Positions 1-6,814 of a DNA stretch of 11,272 bases are shown here, one piece after another. A program made the translations under genes and the position numbers. The stretch covers positions 1-11,272 of the forward strand of contig JAITQY010000154.1 of NCBI GenBank assembly GCA_031288675.1. The letters run 5' to 3'. Source of the DNA: Oscillospiraceae bacterium. Lineage in GTDB: Bacteria > Bacillota > Clostridia > Oscillospirales > Oscillospiraceae. The notes under the pieces were generated by a model. It ran no database searches. It had not been told where the DNA came from and was given only the letters and a program-made list of their open reading frames with translations. The first letter of the stretch is position 1. The number at the start of each line of letters is the position of its first letter.

Positions 1-1160
1 AGAGCGGCGGCTTACTGCTGTTCGGAAGTGCTACTCCGGCGCTGGAGAGCATGTACGCGGCGAAAGCGGGACGGTACAAACTTGTAACGTTGCGCTCGCG
101 CTTTAATGAACGACCTATGCCAAGCGTAGTTATTGCGGATATGAAGCAGGAATTGCGTAACGGCAACGCGTCTTCAATAAGCGCGGTGCTTCGCGATGAG
201 CTTGCAGCTAATATCAAAAACGGAGAACAAAGTATTCTGTTCATCAACCGGCGCGGCGCCAATACGATAGTCGTTTGTCCCGGCTGCGGAAAGACGTTTA
301 GCTGTCCGTCATGCAGCGTTAATCTGATTTATCACAGCGCAAACCGACGGTTGATGTGCCATTATTGCGGACATAGCCAGCCTGCGCCTAATCTCTGCCC
401 TGACTGCGGAAGCAGACTTAAATTTCTTGGAACCGGAACTCAGCAGACTGAGGAAGATATTCACCAACTGTTTCCAAATGCCGCAACAATCCGAATGGAT
501 GCGGACACCGTTACGGCGGCTAACAGTCACGAAGCGATTCTTCGCCGCTTTGACAACGGGCGTATTCCGATTCTTATCGGCACACAAATGGTAACAAAAG
601 GGCTGAACTTCCCGCGCGTCACGCTCGTTGGAGTAATCAACCCCGATAACGCGCTGTATAGCTGTGATTTCAGAGCGGGCGAGCGCACGTTCGGGCTGAT
701 TACGCAGGTTATCGGACGCGCCGGGCGCGGAGACAAACCGGGTCGCGCGGTGATTCAGACATTCACGCCTGATAATCAGGTTATACGTCTCTCGGCGGCG
801 CAGGACTATGACCGGTTTTTTGAGAGCGAAATCGGATTACGCCAGATTGCCGGAAACCCTCCGTTTGCGGAACTTCACCGCGTCGCGCTTGTTTCCGGAG
901 ACCAGCAGCTTGCGGAATTGTGTGCCGAGACGGCAAAATACGCTCTTACAGAGCGTTTCCGCAATACGGCTGGAGTCCGTGTACTCGGACCGACACAAGA
1001 CACGGTGCTGAAAGTAAACAATCTGTACCGGTACCGTATATTTATCTCAGCAAAATTGCCGGACGCGCGGTTCCGCGCATCTGTAGCCGATATTATAAAA
1101 CATATTGCCGGAGACGCGCGGTTTAAGCGCGTTACGGTCTTTGGAGTAAACGGAGGATAA
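1..1160 (+). CDS. priA: Primosomal protein N' (replication restart helicase PriA), C-terminal part
   Basis: The 5' end lies outside the window. The first complete codon is at base 3, and the frame reads SGGLLLFGSATPALES before the first ATG (base 51), so that ATG is internal. PriA is a 3'-5' superfamily 2 helicase that recognises stalled or repaired forks and loads the replicative helicase. Visible here, numbered from the Met at 51: the GSATP helicase motif just upstream; eight zinc-binding cysteines in four CxxC pairs (C76/79, C85/88, C103/106, C116/119); the GTGTQQTEED segment; helicase motif V, GTQMVTKGLNF (177-187); DFRAGERTF (206-214); and motif VI, QVIGRAGRG (219-227). The C-terminal domain follows (NPPF 269-272) and ends normally at TAA. 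Two positions differ from the E. coli-like form (GTGTQ for GTGTE, and NPDN where DxD is common); I believe such variants occur in Clostridia and Bacteroidetes. The end is 5 bases from nth, suggesting co-transcription. Identity is very secure. Confidence 0.97.
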   Translation, partial: SGGLLLFGSATPALESMYAAKAGRYKLVTLRSRFNERPMPSVVIADMKQELRNGNASSISAVLRDELAANIKNGEQSILFINRRGANTIVVCPGCGKTFSCPSCSVNLIYHSANRRLMCHYCGHSQPAPNLCPDCGSRLKFLGTGTQQTEEDIHQLFPNAATIRMDADTVTAANSHEAILRRFDNGRIPILIGTQMVTKGLNFPRVTLVGVINPDNALYSCDFRAGERTFGLITQVIGRAGRGDKPGRAVIQTFTPDNQVIRLSAAQDYDRFFESEIGLRQIAGNPPFAELHRVALVSGDQQLAELCAETAKYALTERFRNTAGVRVLGPTQDTVLKVNNLYRYRIFISAKLPDARFRASVADIIKHIAGDARFKRVTVFGVNGG

Positions 1161-1165
1161 AATAT

Positions 1166-1798
1166 ATGAACAACCCGAACGCCCTGCGCATAGTTGAGAT
1201 TTTGGAGGATTTATATCCGGACGCACTCTGCGGCTTAAATTACGAGGTTCCGTGGCAGCTGCTGTTTGCGACGCGCCTTGCGGCGCAGTGTACGGACGAA
1301 CGCGTAAACAAAGTCACCCCGTTCCTATTTGCCAAATACCCCACTTTGGAAGACTTTGCGGCAGCGGAGCAAACCGATGTGGAGGAAATAATACATAGCT
1401 GCGGATTCTACCACGGCAAAGCGCGTGACCTGATCGGCAGCGCAAATATGCTGTTATCAGATTTCAGAGGTATCGTGCCGGACACTATGGAACAATTACT
1501 GAGACTTCCGGGTATCGGACGCAAAACCGCAAATATTATACTTGGCGATGTGTACGATAAGCCCGCCGTAGTAACTGATACGCATTGCATCCGGCTTGCC
1601 GGCAGGATAGGGCTGACGGTAAACTCCGAACCCTATAAGGTCGAACTGGATTTAGCGGCGATTATCCCGCCGGAAAAACAATCCGACTTTTGCCATCGGC
1701 TTGTCCTTCACGGACGCGCCGTATGCAACGCCCGCAAACCAAAGTGCGCTGAGTGCGCTGTTCTGCCCTATTGCGCGTACAATGCCGCTTCTCACTGA
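1166..1798 (+). CDS. nth: Endonuclease III, DNA glycosylase/AP lyase
   Basis: This is a base-excision-repair enzyme that removes oxidised pyrimidines and nicks the DNA at the resulting abasic site. The 210-residue length is normal for the family. The helix-hairpin-helix is LPGIGRKTA (114-122), with the catalytic lysine at K120. The catalytic aspartate is D138 in TDTHC; both residues fall at the same numbers as in the E. coli enzyme. A C-terminal [4Fe-4S] ligand set, C187-x6-C194-x2-C197-x5-C203, is complete. The ATG at 1166 has a GGAGG (1152-1156) nine bases upstream, embedded in the last codons of priA, so the two genes are probably translated from one mRNA. No clear intrinsic terminator follows the gene. 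Close relatives such as MutY are excluded by the short length and lack of the MutY C-terminal domain. Confidence 0.97.
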   Translation: MNNPNALRIVEILEDLYPDALCGLNYEVPWQLLFATRLAAQCTDERVNKVTPFLFAKYPTLEDFAAAEQTDVEEIIHSCGFYHGKARDLIGSANMLLSDFRGIVPDTMEQLLRLPGIGRKTANIILGDVYDKPAVVTDTHCIRLAGRIGLTVNSEPYKVELDLAAIIPPEKQSDFCHRLVLHGRAVCNARKPKCAECAVLPYCAYNAASH

Positions 1799-1874
1799 TT
1801 GCAGTAGCCGCAAGCGCAAAGTGAAATAATATGTTTTGTTCACAAATTATTTACGATTGCACGCAAATAACCTC

Positions 1875-1903
1875 TTGACAAATCAGAAACCTTGTGTTAT
1901 AAT
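1875..1903 (+). promoter_or_regulatory. Orphan consensus sigma-A promoter with extended -10
   Basis: TTGACA (1875-1880) and TATAAT (1898-1903) are both perfect matches to the consensus and are separated by exactly 17 bases. A TGT directly before the -10 (1895-1897) adds the extended -10 TGn element. Transcription would start near base 1910 and run rightward into the gene-free gap, towards the 3' end of the facing membrane-protein gene. No ribosome-binding site with an open frame of useful length follows. It might produce a non-coding RNA or be the relic of a lost gene; nothing in the sequence decides between these. Confidence 0.75.
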
Positions 1904-1910
1904 GCTCGTG

Positions 1911-2130
1911 TAGTGAGTTAATGACTAACGTTCCTCGTTTCTCCCGTCCACTGTGGACTCACGACTAATAACTGCGACTACCTCGTTTTTCGTAGGGGCG
2001 AGCATCGCTCGTCCGCCGTTTCCCGTCCACCCGTCCCCTGTCGACTAATGGCTATTTCCCGTCTCCTAACTCCTACTACCTACCGCCTACCGCCTACCTC
2101 CTGCATTGACTGCCGACTACTTTCGTACCT
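1911..2130. repeat. Degenerate heptamer-type repeat region
   Basis: This is a low-complexity stretch built from recurring short words. CGACTA starts at 1962, 1975, 2042 and 2114, with CGACTAAT at 1962-1969 and 2042-2049. TCCCGTCCAC occurs at 1942-1951 and 2021-2030, and TTTCCCGTC at 2019-2027 and 2055-2063. The clearest part is five consecutive 7-base units at 2066-2100: CTAACTC, CTACTAC, CTACCGC, CTACCGC, CTACCTC. On the opposite strand the units read GCGGTAG/GAGTTAG-like. Short tandem heptamer repeats (STRR) are known from intergenic regions of cyanobacteria; resemblance to that class is my inference. The outer borders are approximate. Confidence 0.65.
1992..2017. repeat. GC-rich palindromic intergenic element
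   Basis: Bases 1996-2003 pair with 2007-2014 around a 3-base ATC loop, giving an 8-bp stem with one G-U pair in RNA. It begins GTAGGGGCG, a start I associate with dispersed palindromic intergenic repeats in many bacteria; that association is from memory and unverified. No T tract follows, so it is not a normal intrinsic terminator. Confidence 0.5.
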
Positions 2131-2142
2131 TGAAATCTTAAT

Positions 2143-2176
2143 AAAAACCGAGAAGCGAGCTTTAGCTCGCCTCTCG
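2143..2176 (-). terminator. Intrinsic terminator of the membrane-protein gene
   Basis: On the - strand a hairpin forms from 2176-2165 and 2160-2149: a six-base GC-rich inner stem (GCGAGC/GCTCGC) around a four-base loop, one A-C mismatch, then five more pairs. It is followed at once by TTTTT (2147-2143) and ATTAAG. It starts about 28 bases after the stop codon at 2204. On the + strand the same hairpin lacks a T tract, so it should act mainly leftward. Confidence 0.85.
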
Positions 2177-2203
2177 CTGAATTCTAAATTATTTCGCCAG
2201 CAC

Positions 2204-3028
2204 TTAGTTCATTGGCAGATAGTACTCTTCCGGACGGGACTTGAGTTCAAATATCTGCACTATCATTCCTACAATCGCTACCAGCAACACTAATATGCTT
2301 GCAACCAACTGCAGCACATAGCTATAGAAGTACTGCGGTGAATACCAGGAAATTATTCTATTCCCAACCGAACCGATAATCCCGCAGATTCCAAACGCAA
2401 ACGGGAACAATTGTGTCATAACGCCGCGCTTCTTCCAGCACAGCAGTAAGCCTACCAACCCAAACAGAATTTGCAGCAGTGTCGGGCAAAGATTCCACAT
2501 TCTGATAAAGCGCGGAACTTTATCGACATCCTTATGGTCAATATCCGCAAGGCTGTTCTTACCCGTATCTTTAATATCACGGTAACGCCTCATCACGGAC
2601 GTTCCGTCCGCGTTATCACTCCAGAATAAATTGTGATACGGCGCGTCCTTCGCCTTAGAGCCTTCAAAATCCATTTTCACCAAAATCTGAGGATAGTTAT
2701 ACGGGAACAAAATATACTGCCACAAGCTATATCGCGTCGGATAATCACGCACCTCATCACGACCGTTAAGCGCCTTGAGCGTATCGTTTCCGCGGTAGAA
2801 CTGGCTTACAGCCTTGTACTCACCTACATAACTATTAGTCGTCTCATCCCAGTAAGCGCCGTCAACAGCAACGAATTTAAGCGGACCCTTGCTCGGATCA
2901 ATTCCAAAATTGACGTCTGCGTCGTACTCAAAGTACGGGAAAAGCCATGTCAAAAATGTAATAATAATACAAATAATTGAAATCCCCCTGAAAATCGGGG
3001 CTAAGCGCAACGATGTCTCGCGATCCAT
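2204..3028 (-). CDS. Unrecognised membrane protein with four predicted helices
   Basis: I do not recognise this 274-residue protein or any catalytic motif in it. Hydrophobic segments lie at about 14-31, 180-198, 204-222 and 236-259. A basic N-terminus (R3, R8, R14) and the KKR at 199-201 suggest both ends are cytoplasmic, by the positive-inside rule. Between helices 1 and 2 lies a hydrophilic, aromatic-rich segment of about 148 residues (32-179), presumably outside the membrane; it has many Tyr, Trp and Asp residues and no cysteine. Helix 3 carries small-residue spacing (GICGIIG). The start ATG has GGGAG (3041-3037) eight bases upstream. The gene stands alone: it has a consensus promoter (3072-3100) and its own terminator (2143-2176). 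The coding call is secure because of length, ribosome-binding site and hydrophobic pattern; the function is unknown. Confidence 0.88.
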   Translation of the reverse strand: MDRETSLRLAPIFRGISIICIIITFLTWLFPYFEYDADVNFGIDPSKGPLKFVAVDGAYWDETTNSYVGEYKAVSQFYRGNDTLKALNGRDEVRDYPTRYSLWQYILFPYNYPQILVKMDFEGSKAKDAPYHNLFWSDNADGTSVMRRYRDIKDTGKNSLADIDHKDVDKVPRFIRMWNLCPTLLQILFGLVGLLLCWKKRGVMTQLFPFAFGICGIIGSVGNRIISWYSPQYFYSYVLQLVASILVLLVAIVGMIVQIFELKSRPEEYYLPMN

Positions 3029-3071
3029 TTATGTATCTCCCTTCGGTCACCGTCTAATACTGTGTGAACAT

Positions 3072-3100
3072 ATTATAAACTACTATCTTCACCTTGTCAA
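3072..3100 (-). promoter_or_regulatory. Consensus sigma-A promoter of the membrane-protein gene
   Basis: Read on the - strand, TTGACA (3100-3095) and TATAAT (3077-3072) are both perfect consensus and spaced by 17 bases. An A tract (AAAAAA, about 3110-3105) lies just upstream of the -35 and could act as an UP element. The predicted start is near 3065, giving a leader of about 37 bases before the ATG, with the GGGAG ribosome-binding site inside it. The gene is therefore probably transcribed independently of tatD. Confidence 0.85.
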
Positions 3101-3192
3101 GCACTTTTTTCAATTTCGGCTCAACAAACTGGTATTATTCCACAAGCTGAAAAAGAAACCGACTTATCCTTATATACAATTTGACAATACTC

Positions 3193-3963
3193 CTATGTTA
3201 AAATTCCGAAAAACCGGCGTCCGTTATCCGTCGTCAGCTTTGCCGCTTCCTCTAATGATATTCCTTTAATCTCCGCTATCGCCGCCGCAATATACCGCAG
3301 GTTTGACGAGTCATTGCGTTTTCCACGGTTAGGCTCTGGCGATAAATAGGGGCAATCCGTCTCTATCATAATACGCTCAGCAGGAATCACCGCCGCCGCT
3401 TCCCTCGTCTTACGCGCATTCTTGAACGTTATCACGCCGGTAAAGGAAATGCTCCACCCAAGCTTCACTATTTCCTCCGCCATCTCCGCGCTTCCGCTGT
3501 AACAGTGGAACACTCCGCGCAACTCCGGATATTTCCGGCAGAAATCCTTTACCACTCTAAGGCAATCCTCATGAGCGTCGCGGTCGTGAATCACCACCGG
3601 AAGCTTCACTTTCACCGCAAGCTCCATCTGAGCGCAAAACGCCGCCATCTGAACCTCTCTGCTTGGCTCCGGATAGTGATAGTCTAATCCTATCTCGCCG
3701 ATCGCTACTACTTTCGGATGCGCCGCCAGACGCTCAAGCTCATCAAGGTCATATTCCTCAGCCTCATTCGGGTGAACGCCCGCCGCCGCGTAAATATAAT
3801 CATACTTTACCGCAAGCGCGGCAGCTTCCCGCGAGGTCTGCATACTGCTGCCGATATTGACGATTAACTCTATGCCGTTCTCTGGAAGTATCCGTCCCAA
3901 AAGCGCGACGCGGTCAGCGTCAAATTGCTTGTCGTCATAATGGGCGTGAGTATCAAAATACAT
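3193..3963 (-). CDS. tatD: TatD-family metal-dependent hydrolase (deoxyribonuclease)
   Basis: TatD proteins are cytosolic metal-dependent nucleases of the amidohydrolase superfamily, implicated in DNA turnover and repair of damaged ends. The 256-residue length is typical. All expected metal ligands are visible: the N-terminal HxH (H6, H8 in DTHAH), E90 in GEIGLDYHY, H126 in VVIHDRDA, H153 in GVFHCYSGS and D203 in ETDCPYLSPEP. The ATG lies 2 bases after the stop of the MATE gene, with an AGAGG ribosome-binding sequence contained in the end of that gene, so the two are very probably one transcript. No clear intrinsic terminator was found after the TAG stop. The family has several paralogues (TatD, YcfH, YjjV), so the exact subgroup is less sure than the family; the sequence looks closest to the YcfH-like form common in Bacillota. 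Confidence 0.95.
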   Translation of the reverse strand: MYFDTHAHYDDKQFDADRVALLGRILPENGIELIVNIGSSMQTSREAAALAVKYDYIYAAAGVHPNEAEEYDLDELERLAAHPKVVAIGEIGLDYHYPEPSREVQMAAFCAQMELAVKVKLPVVIHDRDAHEDCLRVVKDFCRKYPELRGVFHCYSGSAEMAEEIVKLGWSISFTGVITFKNARKTREAAAVIPAERIMIETDCPYLSPEPNRGKRNDSSNLRYIAAAIAEIKGISLEEAAKLTTDNGRRFFGILT

Positions 3964-3965
3964 AT

Positions 3966-5330
3966 TTATACCTCTTGTGCCGTTATTTCCGGTTCCTCAG
4001 TTCCCTTGTTTGCCCGCTCAAATCCGCTCCAGTTACTGCGCAGATAGTGTACCAACACTATTATCGTACACAGCGTCCACGTTGCAGGATACCCTAACGA
4101 CACCACAAAAACCGTATATCTAATCTTCGTCATAAAGAACAAATATATCTGCCGCAGAACTACAAACGATATTATGCTCGCAAAAGTCGCGGTTTTAACA
4201 TCACCTGCGCCGCGCAAAGCCCCCGGTATTATCTGTGTTCCGGCAAGCACAAAGTAAAACGGCGCAAACACACGCATAAACTGCCATCCGTAATCCAGCA
4301 CCTCCGTATCGCCGGAGAATATCCGCAGAAACTGACTGTGAAAAATAAGCACGGTCACTGATAAAATCACCGTCGGCACAATCGCAATGATTACCGACCA
4401 CTTAACCCCGCTTCGCGCGCGTTTTACTTCCCCCGCGCCGAGATTCTGACTTACGAACGTCGTAACCGCAAGCGCCATCGTCTGTACGGGAAGCGGCAGA
4501 AAATTATCAAGCTTATTCGCCGCGCTGTGTCCGGCAACCGCAACCGCACCAAGTCCGTTCATATACGTCTGAACCATTACGTTGCTGATGCTTACGATTG
4601 CGCCCTGTATCGCTCCGGGCAGTCCTAACGCAACTATGCTCTTTGTGATAGCCCCGTTCAATCTCAGTTTACGGAAATCTAAACGGTATTCCCTGTGTGA
4701 TCTATGCAATGTGATAACCACCAATACTGCCGTAAGCGCTTCCGCGAATATCGTCGCCCACGCCGCTCCGGCAACACCCATTCCGAATACGCGCACAAGC
4801 ACTACATCGCCGATTGTATTTACGACCGTTGAGACTATCAAAAAATATAGTGGATACCTGGAATTCCCCACGCTTTGCAGAACCGCCGCACCCATATTGT
4901 AAACGGTCAGTCCGAGCAGTCCCGCAAAATATATACTAAGATACTTCACAGCGTCCGGCATCATACTATCCGGGGTATTCATCATTCTCAAAATAAGCGG
5001 CGAAGCTGCTACTCCAATCACAGACAGTCCTGCACCGATAATCAGAGACAGCAGTATTGAAGTATGTACGGTATCGCTAAGTTTTTTATCGTCCTCCGCG
5101 CCGAAGTAACGCGATATAAGTACGCTCGCTCCGGATGACATCCCCATAAAGAACGATATCAGCAATTGCGTCAACGCCCCCGTCGAACCTACCGCAGCAA
5201 GCGCGTCCCGTCCTACAAAGTTGCCTACCACTACAGCGTCTACCGCGTTATAAAGTTGCTGCAATAACGCCCCTGCAAGCAGCGGCATAGAATATGTAAT
5301 CAACTGACGCGGAATATTGCCCCGCGTCAT
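3966..5330 (-). CDS. MATE-family multidrug/Na+ (H+) antiporter
   Basis: This 454-residue protein is almost entirely hydrophobic, consistent with about 12 membrane helices arranged as two homologous bundles. The N-terminus (GNIPRQLITYSMPLLAGALLQ, then QQLYNAVDAVVVGNFVG) is characteristic of MATE (multi antimicrobial extrusion) transporters of the DinF/NorM superfamily. The segment VGSTGALTQLLISFFMG and the midpoint GLPGAIQGAIVSISN also fit. Such proteins export cationic compounds using an ion gradient; the substrate cannot be told from sequence. The ATG at 5330 is where family members usually begin, but its ribosome-binding site is weak (AGG five bases upstream). No good promoter is visible between it and rplQ, so expression may depend on read-through past the rplQ hairpin or on a non-consensus promoter. 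tatD follows after 2 bases. Confidence 0.95.
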   Translation of the reverse strand: MTRGNIPRQLITYSMPLLAGALLQQLYNAVDAVVVGNFVGRDALAAVGSTGALTQLLISFFMGMSSGASVLISRYFGAEDDKKLSDTVHTSILLSLIIGAGLSVIGVAASPLILRMMNTPDSMMPDAVKYLSIYFAGLLGLTVYNMGAAVLQSVGNSRYPLYFLIVSTVVNTIGDVVLVRVFGMGVAGAAWATIFAEALTAVLVVITLHRSHREYRLDFRKLRLNGAITKSIVALGLPGAIQGAIVSISNVMVQTYMNGLGAVAVAGHSAANKLDNFLPLPVQTMALAVTTFVSQNLGAGEVKRARSGVKWSVIIAIVPTVILSVTVLIFHSQFLRIFSGDTEVLDYGWQFMRVFAPFYFVLAGTQIIPGALRGAGDVKTATFASIISFVVLRQIYLFFMTKIRYTVFVVSLGYPATWTLCTIIVLVHYLRSNWSGFERANKGTEEPEITAQEV

Positions 5331-5385
5331 TGAGCCTGTTTTGTTGTGCGTAAAAATTCGCCTCGATTCAATTTTGCGGTTAGTG

Positions 5386-5420
5386 AAAATAGTTAGCGAA
5401 CGTCTTTCCGTTCGCTAACT
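5386..5420 (-). terminator. Probable terminator of the ribosomal operon (perfect 12-bp inverted repeat)
   Basis: AGTTAGCGAACG (5391-5402) and its exact reverse complement (5409-5420) surround a six-base loop. On the - strand the hairpin begins 28 bases after the rplQ stop and is followed by ATTTTCAC, a short T tract of four. The stem is long and perfect but the T tract is poor, so termination may be partial, leaving some read-through into the MATE-tatD pair. Confidence 0.7.
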
Positions 5421-5447
5421 ACTGACTGCTTGTTGCCGTGTGCTAAG

Positions 5448-5795
5448 TTAACCCTCTACAAGCTCAATGACCGCCATCTCTGCGGCGTCGCCGCGGCGGG
5501 GTCCAAGTCTGTAGATACGCGTATATCCGCCGTTGCGGTCTGCATACTTAGGAGCTATCTCCTTAAATACTTTCGTAACGGTATCTTCCTTAGTCATATA
5601 CGCAAGCGCCATGCGGCGGCTGGCAAGCGTGTTCTTCTTGCCGAGCGTAATCATTTTCTCCGCAATCGGGCGAATCTCCTTCGCTCGTGTTACCGTTGTC
5701 TCAATACGCTTATATTGAAGCAGATCAGTGACCTGCTGACGCAGCATTGCGCGGCGCTGATCGCTCGTCTTACCGAGCTTCCTGTATCCGGACAT
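5448..5795 (-). CDS. rplQ: 50S ribosomal protein L17 (bL17)
   Basis: bL17 is a large-subunit protein located near the exit-tunnel side of the ribosome. The 115-residue protein has the characteristic start MSGYRKLGKTSDQRRAMLRQ, the TDLLQYKRIETTVTRAKEIR segment and the C-terminal YTRIYRLGPRRGDAAEMAVIE. It is the last gene of the alpha operon. A strong GGAGG (5808-5804) sits eight bases before the ATG, in the 15-base gap after rpoA. The likely operon terminator follows 28 bases downstream. In many Clostridia ECF-transporter and truA genes follow rplQ; here a MATE gene does. Confidence 0.98.
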   Translation of the reverse strand: MSGYRKLGKTSDQRRAMLRQQVTDLLQYKRIETTVTRAKEIRPIAEKMITLGKKNTLASRRMALAYMTKEDTVTKVFKEIAPKYADRNGGYTRIYRLGPRRGDAAEMAVIELVEG

Positions 5796-5810
5796 TGTTG
5801 CTTCCTCCCC

Positions 5811-6758
5811 TTAGTTTTCAGAGCTGGCTAACAACGACAGCCCCAACATATGCAATTTGTTTATTACCTCTTCCAAAGACTTGCGTCCGAGATTGCGTAC
5901 CTTGATCATCTCTTCTTCCGTCTTCTGTACAAGGTCTTCTACGGTGTTGATATTTGCGCGCTTTAAGCAATTGAACGAACGCACCGATAAATCTAACTCT
6001 TCTATAGTCATATTCATAAGGTTGTTGTTCACCGGTTCTAAACGCTCAGTCGCCACTATCTTGCGAACCTTGCTTTCGCTGAGGTTTGTAAACAGCGCAA
6101 ACTGCTCGCAAAGAATTTCTCCGGCGGCGGAAACCGCCTCTTTCGGAGCAAGCGTTCCGTCCGTAGTGACGTCTAAAATCAGCCTGTCCAAATCCGTTAC
6201 GCTGCCCACGCGCGCGGGTTCGACCGTGAAGTTGACTTTCGTAACGGGCGTGAAAATGCTGTCCACCGGAATCAATCCGATAATATTCTGCGCCGGCTTA
6301 TTCTGCTCTGCACTGACATATCCTTTGCCGTGCGCAAACGTAAGCTCCATTGAAAGTTCCGCGCCCGCGCTTAGCGTCGCGATTTTCTGCATCGGATTAA
6401 GTATTTCCACATCCGCATCTGCGCCAATATCGCCTGCGTAGATTTCACCCTCTGTATTCGCCTGTAAATAGACCGTTTTCGGCTCGTCTGTATACAAACG
6501 CGCAAGAAGTTGTTTAACATTGAGTACGATTTCCGTAACGTCTTCTTTGACTCCTGGAATCGTCGAGAACTCGTGCGGTACTCCGGCAATTTTTATCGAC
6601 GTGACCGCCGTGCCGGGCAAGCTGGACATCAGCACCCGTCTTAATGAGTTCCCAAGGGTCATTCCATAACCGCGGTCAAGAGGTTCAACTACAAATGTAG
6701 CTCTCTTGCTATTACCGGGCGTTTCGATGGTTTGTACTGCCGCTTTTTGTATTTCCAT
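5811..6758 (-). CDS. rpoA: DNA-directed RNA polymerase alpha subunit
   Basis: Alpha dimerises to nucleate RNA polymerase assembly, and its C-terminal domain contacts UP elements and activators. The 315-residue length is normal. The N-terminal domain (about 1-230) shows the family signature GMTLGNSLRRVLMSSLPGTA (32-51). A linker leads to the C-terminal domain (about 248-310), where the DNA-contacting residues are conserved: R260 and N263 in SVRSFNCLKRANI, and K293, S294 and E297 in NLGRKSLEEV; these correspond to E. coli R265, N268, K298, S299 and E302. The ribosome-binding site GGAGGG (6773-6768) is nine bases before the ATG. It lies between rpsD (56-base gap) and rplQ (15-base gap), its normal place. 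Confidence 0.99.
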   Translation of the reverse strand: MEIQKAAVQTIETPGNSKRATFVVEPLDRGYGMTLGNSLRRVLMSSLPGTAVTSIKIAGVPHEFSTIPGVKEDVTEIVLNVKQLLARLYTDEPKTVYLQANTEGEIYAGDIGADADVEILNPMQKIATLSAGAELSMELTFAHGKGYVSAEQNKPAQNIIGLIPVDSIFTPVTKVNFTVEPARVGSVTDLDRLILDVTTDGTLAPKEAVSAAGEILCEQFALFTNLSESKVRKIVATERLEPVNNNLMNMTIEELDLSVRSFNCLKRANINTVEDLVQKTEEEMIKVRNLGRKSLEEVINKLHMLGLSLLASSEN

Positions 6759-6814
6759 TTAATTTTACCCTCCATATCGCGAAAATTTTCAGCTTACCAA
6801 TCGCGAGGGTTATA

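Larger units (their letters stand above)
1799..2203. other. Gene-free convergent intergenic region (about 400 bp)
   Basis: This gap lies between nth (+) and the facing membrane-protein gene (-). Both strands lack a credible coding frame. It holds, in order: an A/T-rich stretch (about 1820-1870); a consensus sigma-A-type promoter on the + strand (1875-1903) with no gene behind it; a pyrimidine-rich, heptamer-like repetitive stretch (about 1911-2130) containing a GC-rich palindrome (1992-2017) and a tandem heptamer run (2066-2100); and the intrinsic terminator of the - strand gene (2143-2176). The composition (runs of CTAC, GACTA, CCCGTC) is unlike the flanking genes. Confidence 0.85.

Noticed and set aside
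1921..1968. 15-codon frame (MTNVPRFSRPLWTHD) just after the orphan promoter, as a leader peptide
   Set aside because: No Shine-Dalgarno sequence precedes it and no regulated gene follows on the + strand.
2066..2100. Tandem heptamers considered as a CRISPR array
   Set aside because: The units are 7 bases, contiguous and without spacers; no cas gene is present.
2048..2293. 81-residue + strand open frame downstream of the orphan promoter
   Set aside because: It has no ribosome-binding site, translates low-complexity repeat DNA, crosses the terminator hairpin and runs antisense into the membrane-protein gene.
3181..3204. + strand TTGACA with TAAAAT as a promoter
   Set aside because: The spacer is only 12 bases and it would fire antisense into the 3' end of tatD.
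5430..5831. 133-residue + strand frame opposite rplQ
   Set aside because: It is a mirror frame of the conserved L17 gene, without family resemblance or ribosome-binding site; the same applies to the long + strand frames opposite rpoA, rpsM, map and adk.
6759..6814. Possible hairpin (TCGCGA repeated) in the rpsD-rpoA gap
   Set aside because: Only a six-base palindromic word recurs, without a T tract or conserved context, so neither a terminator nor a regulatory element can be supported.
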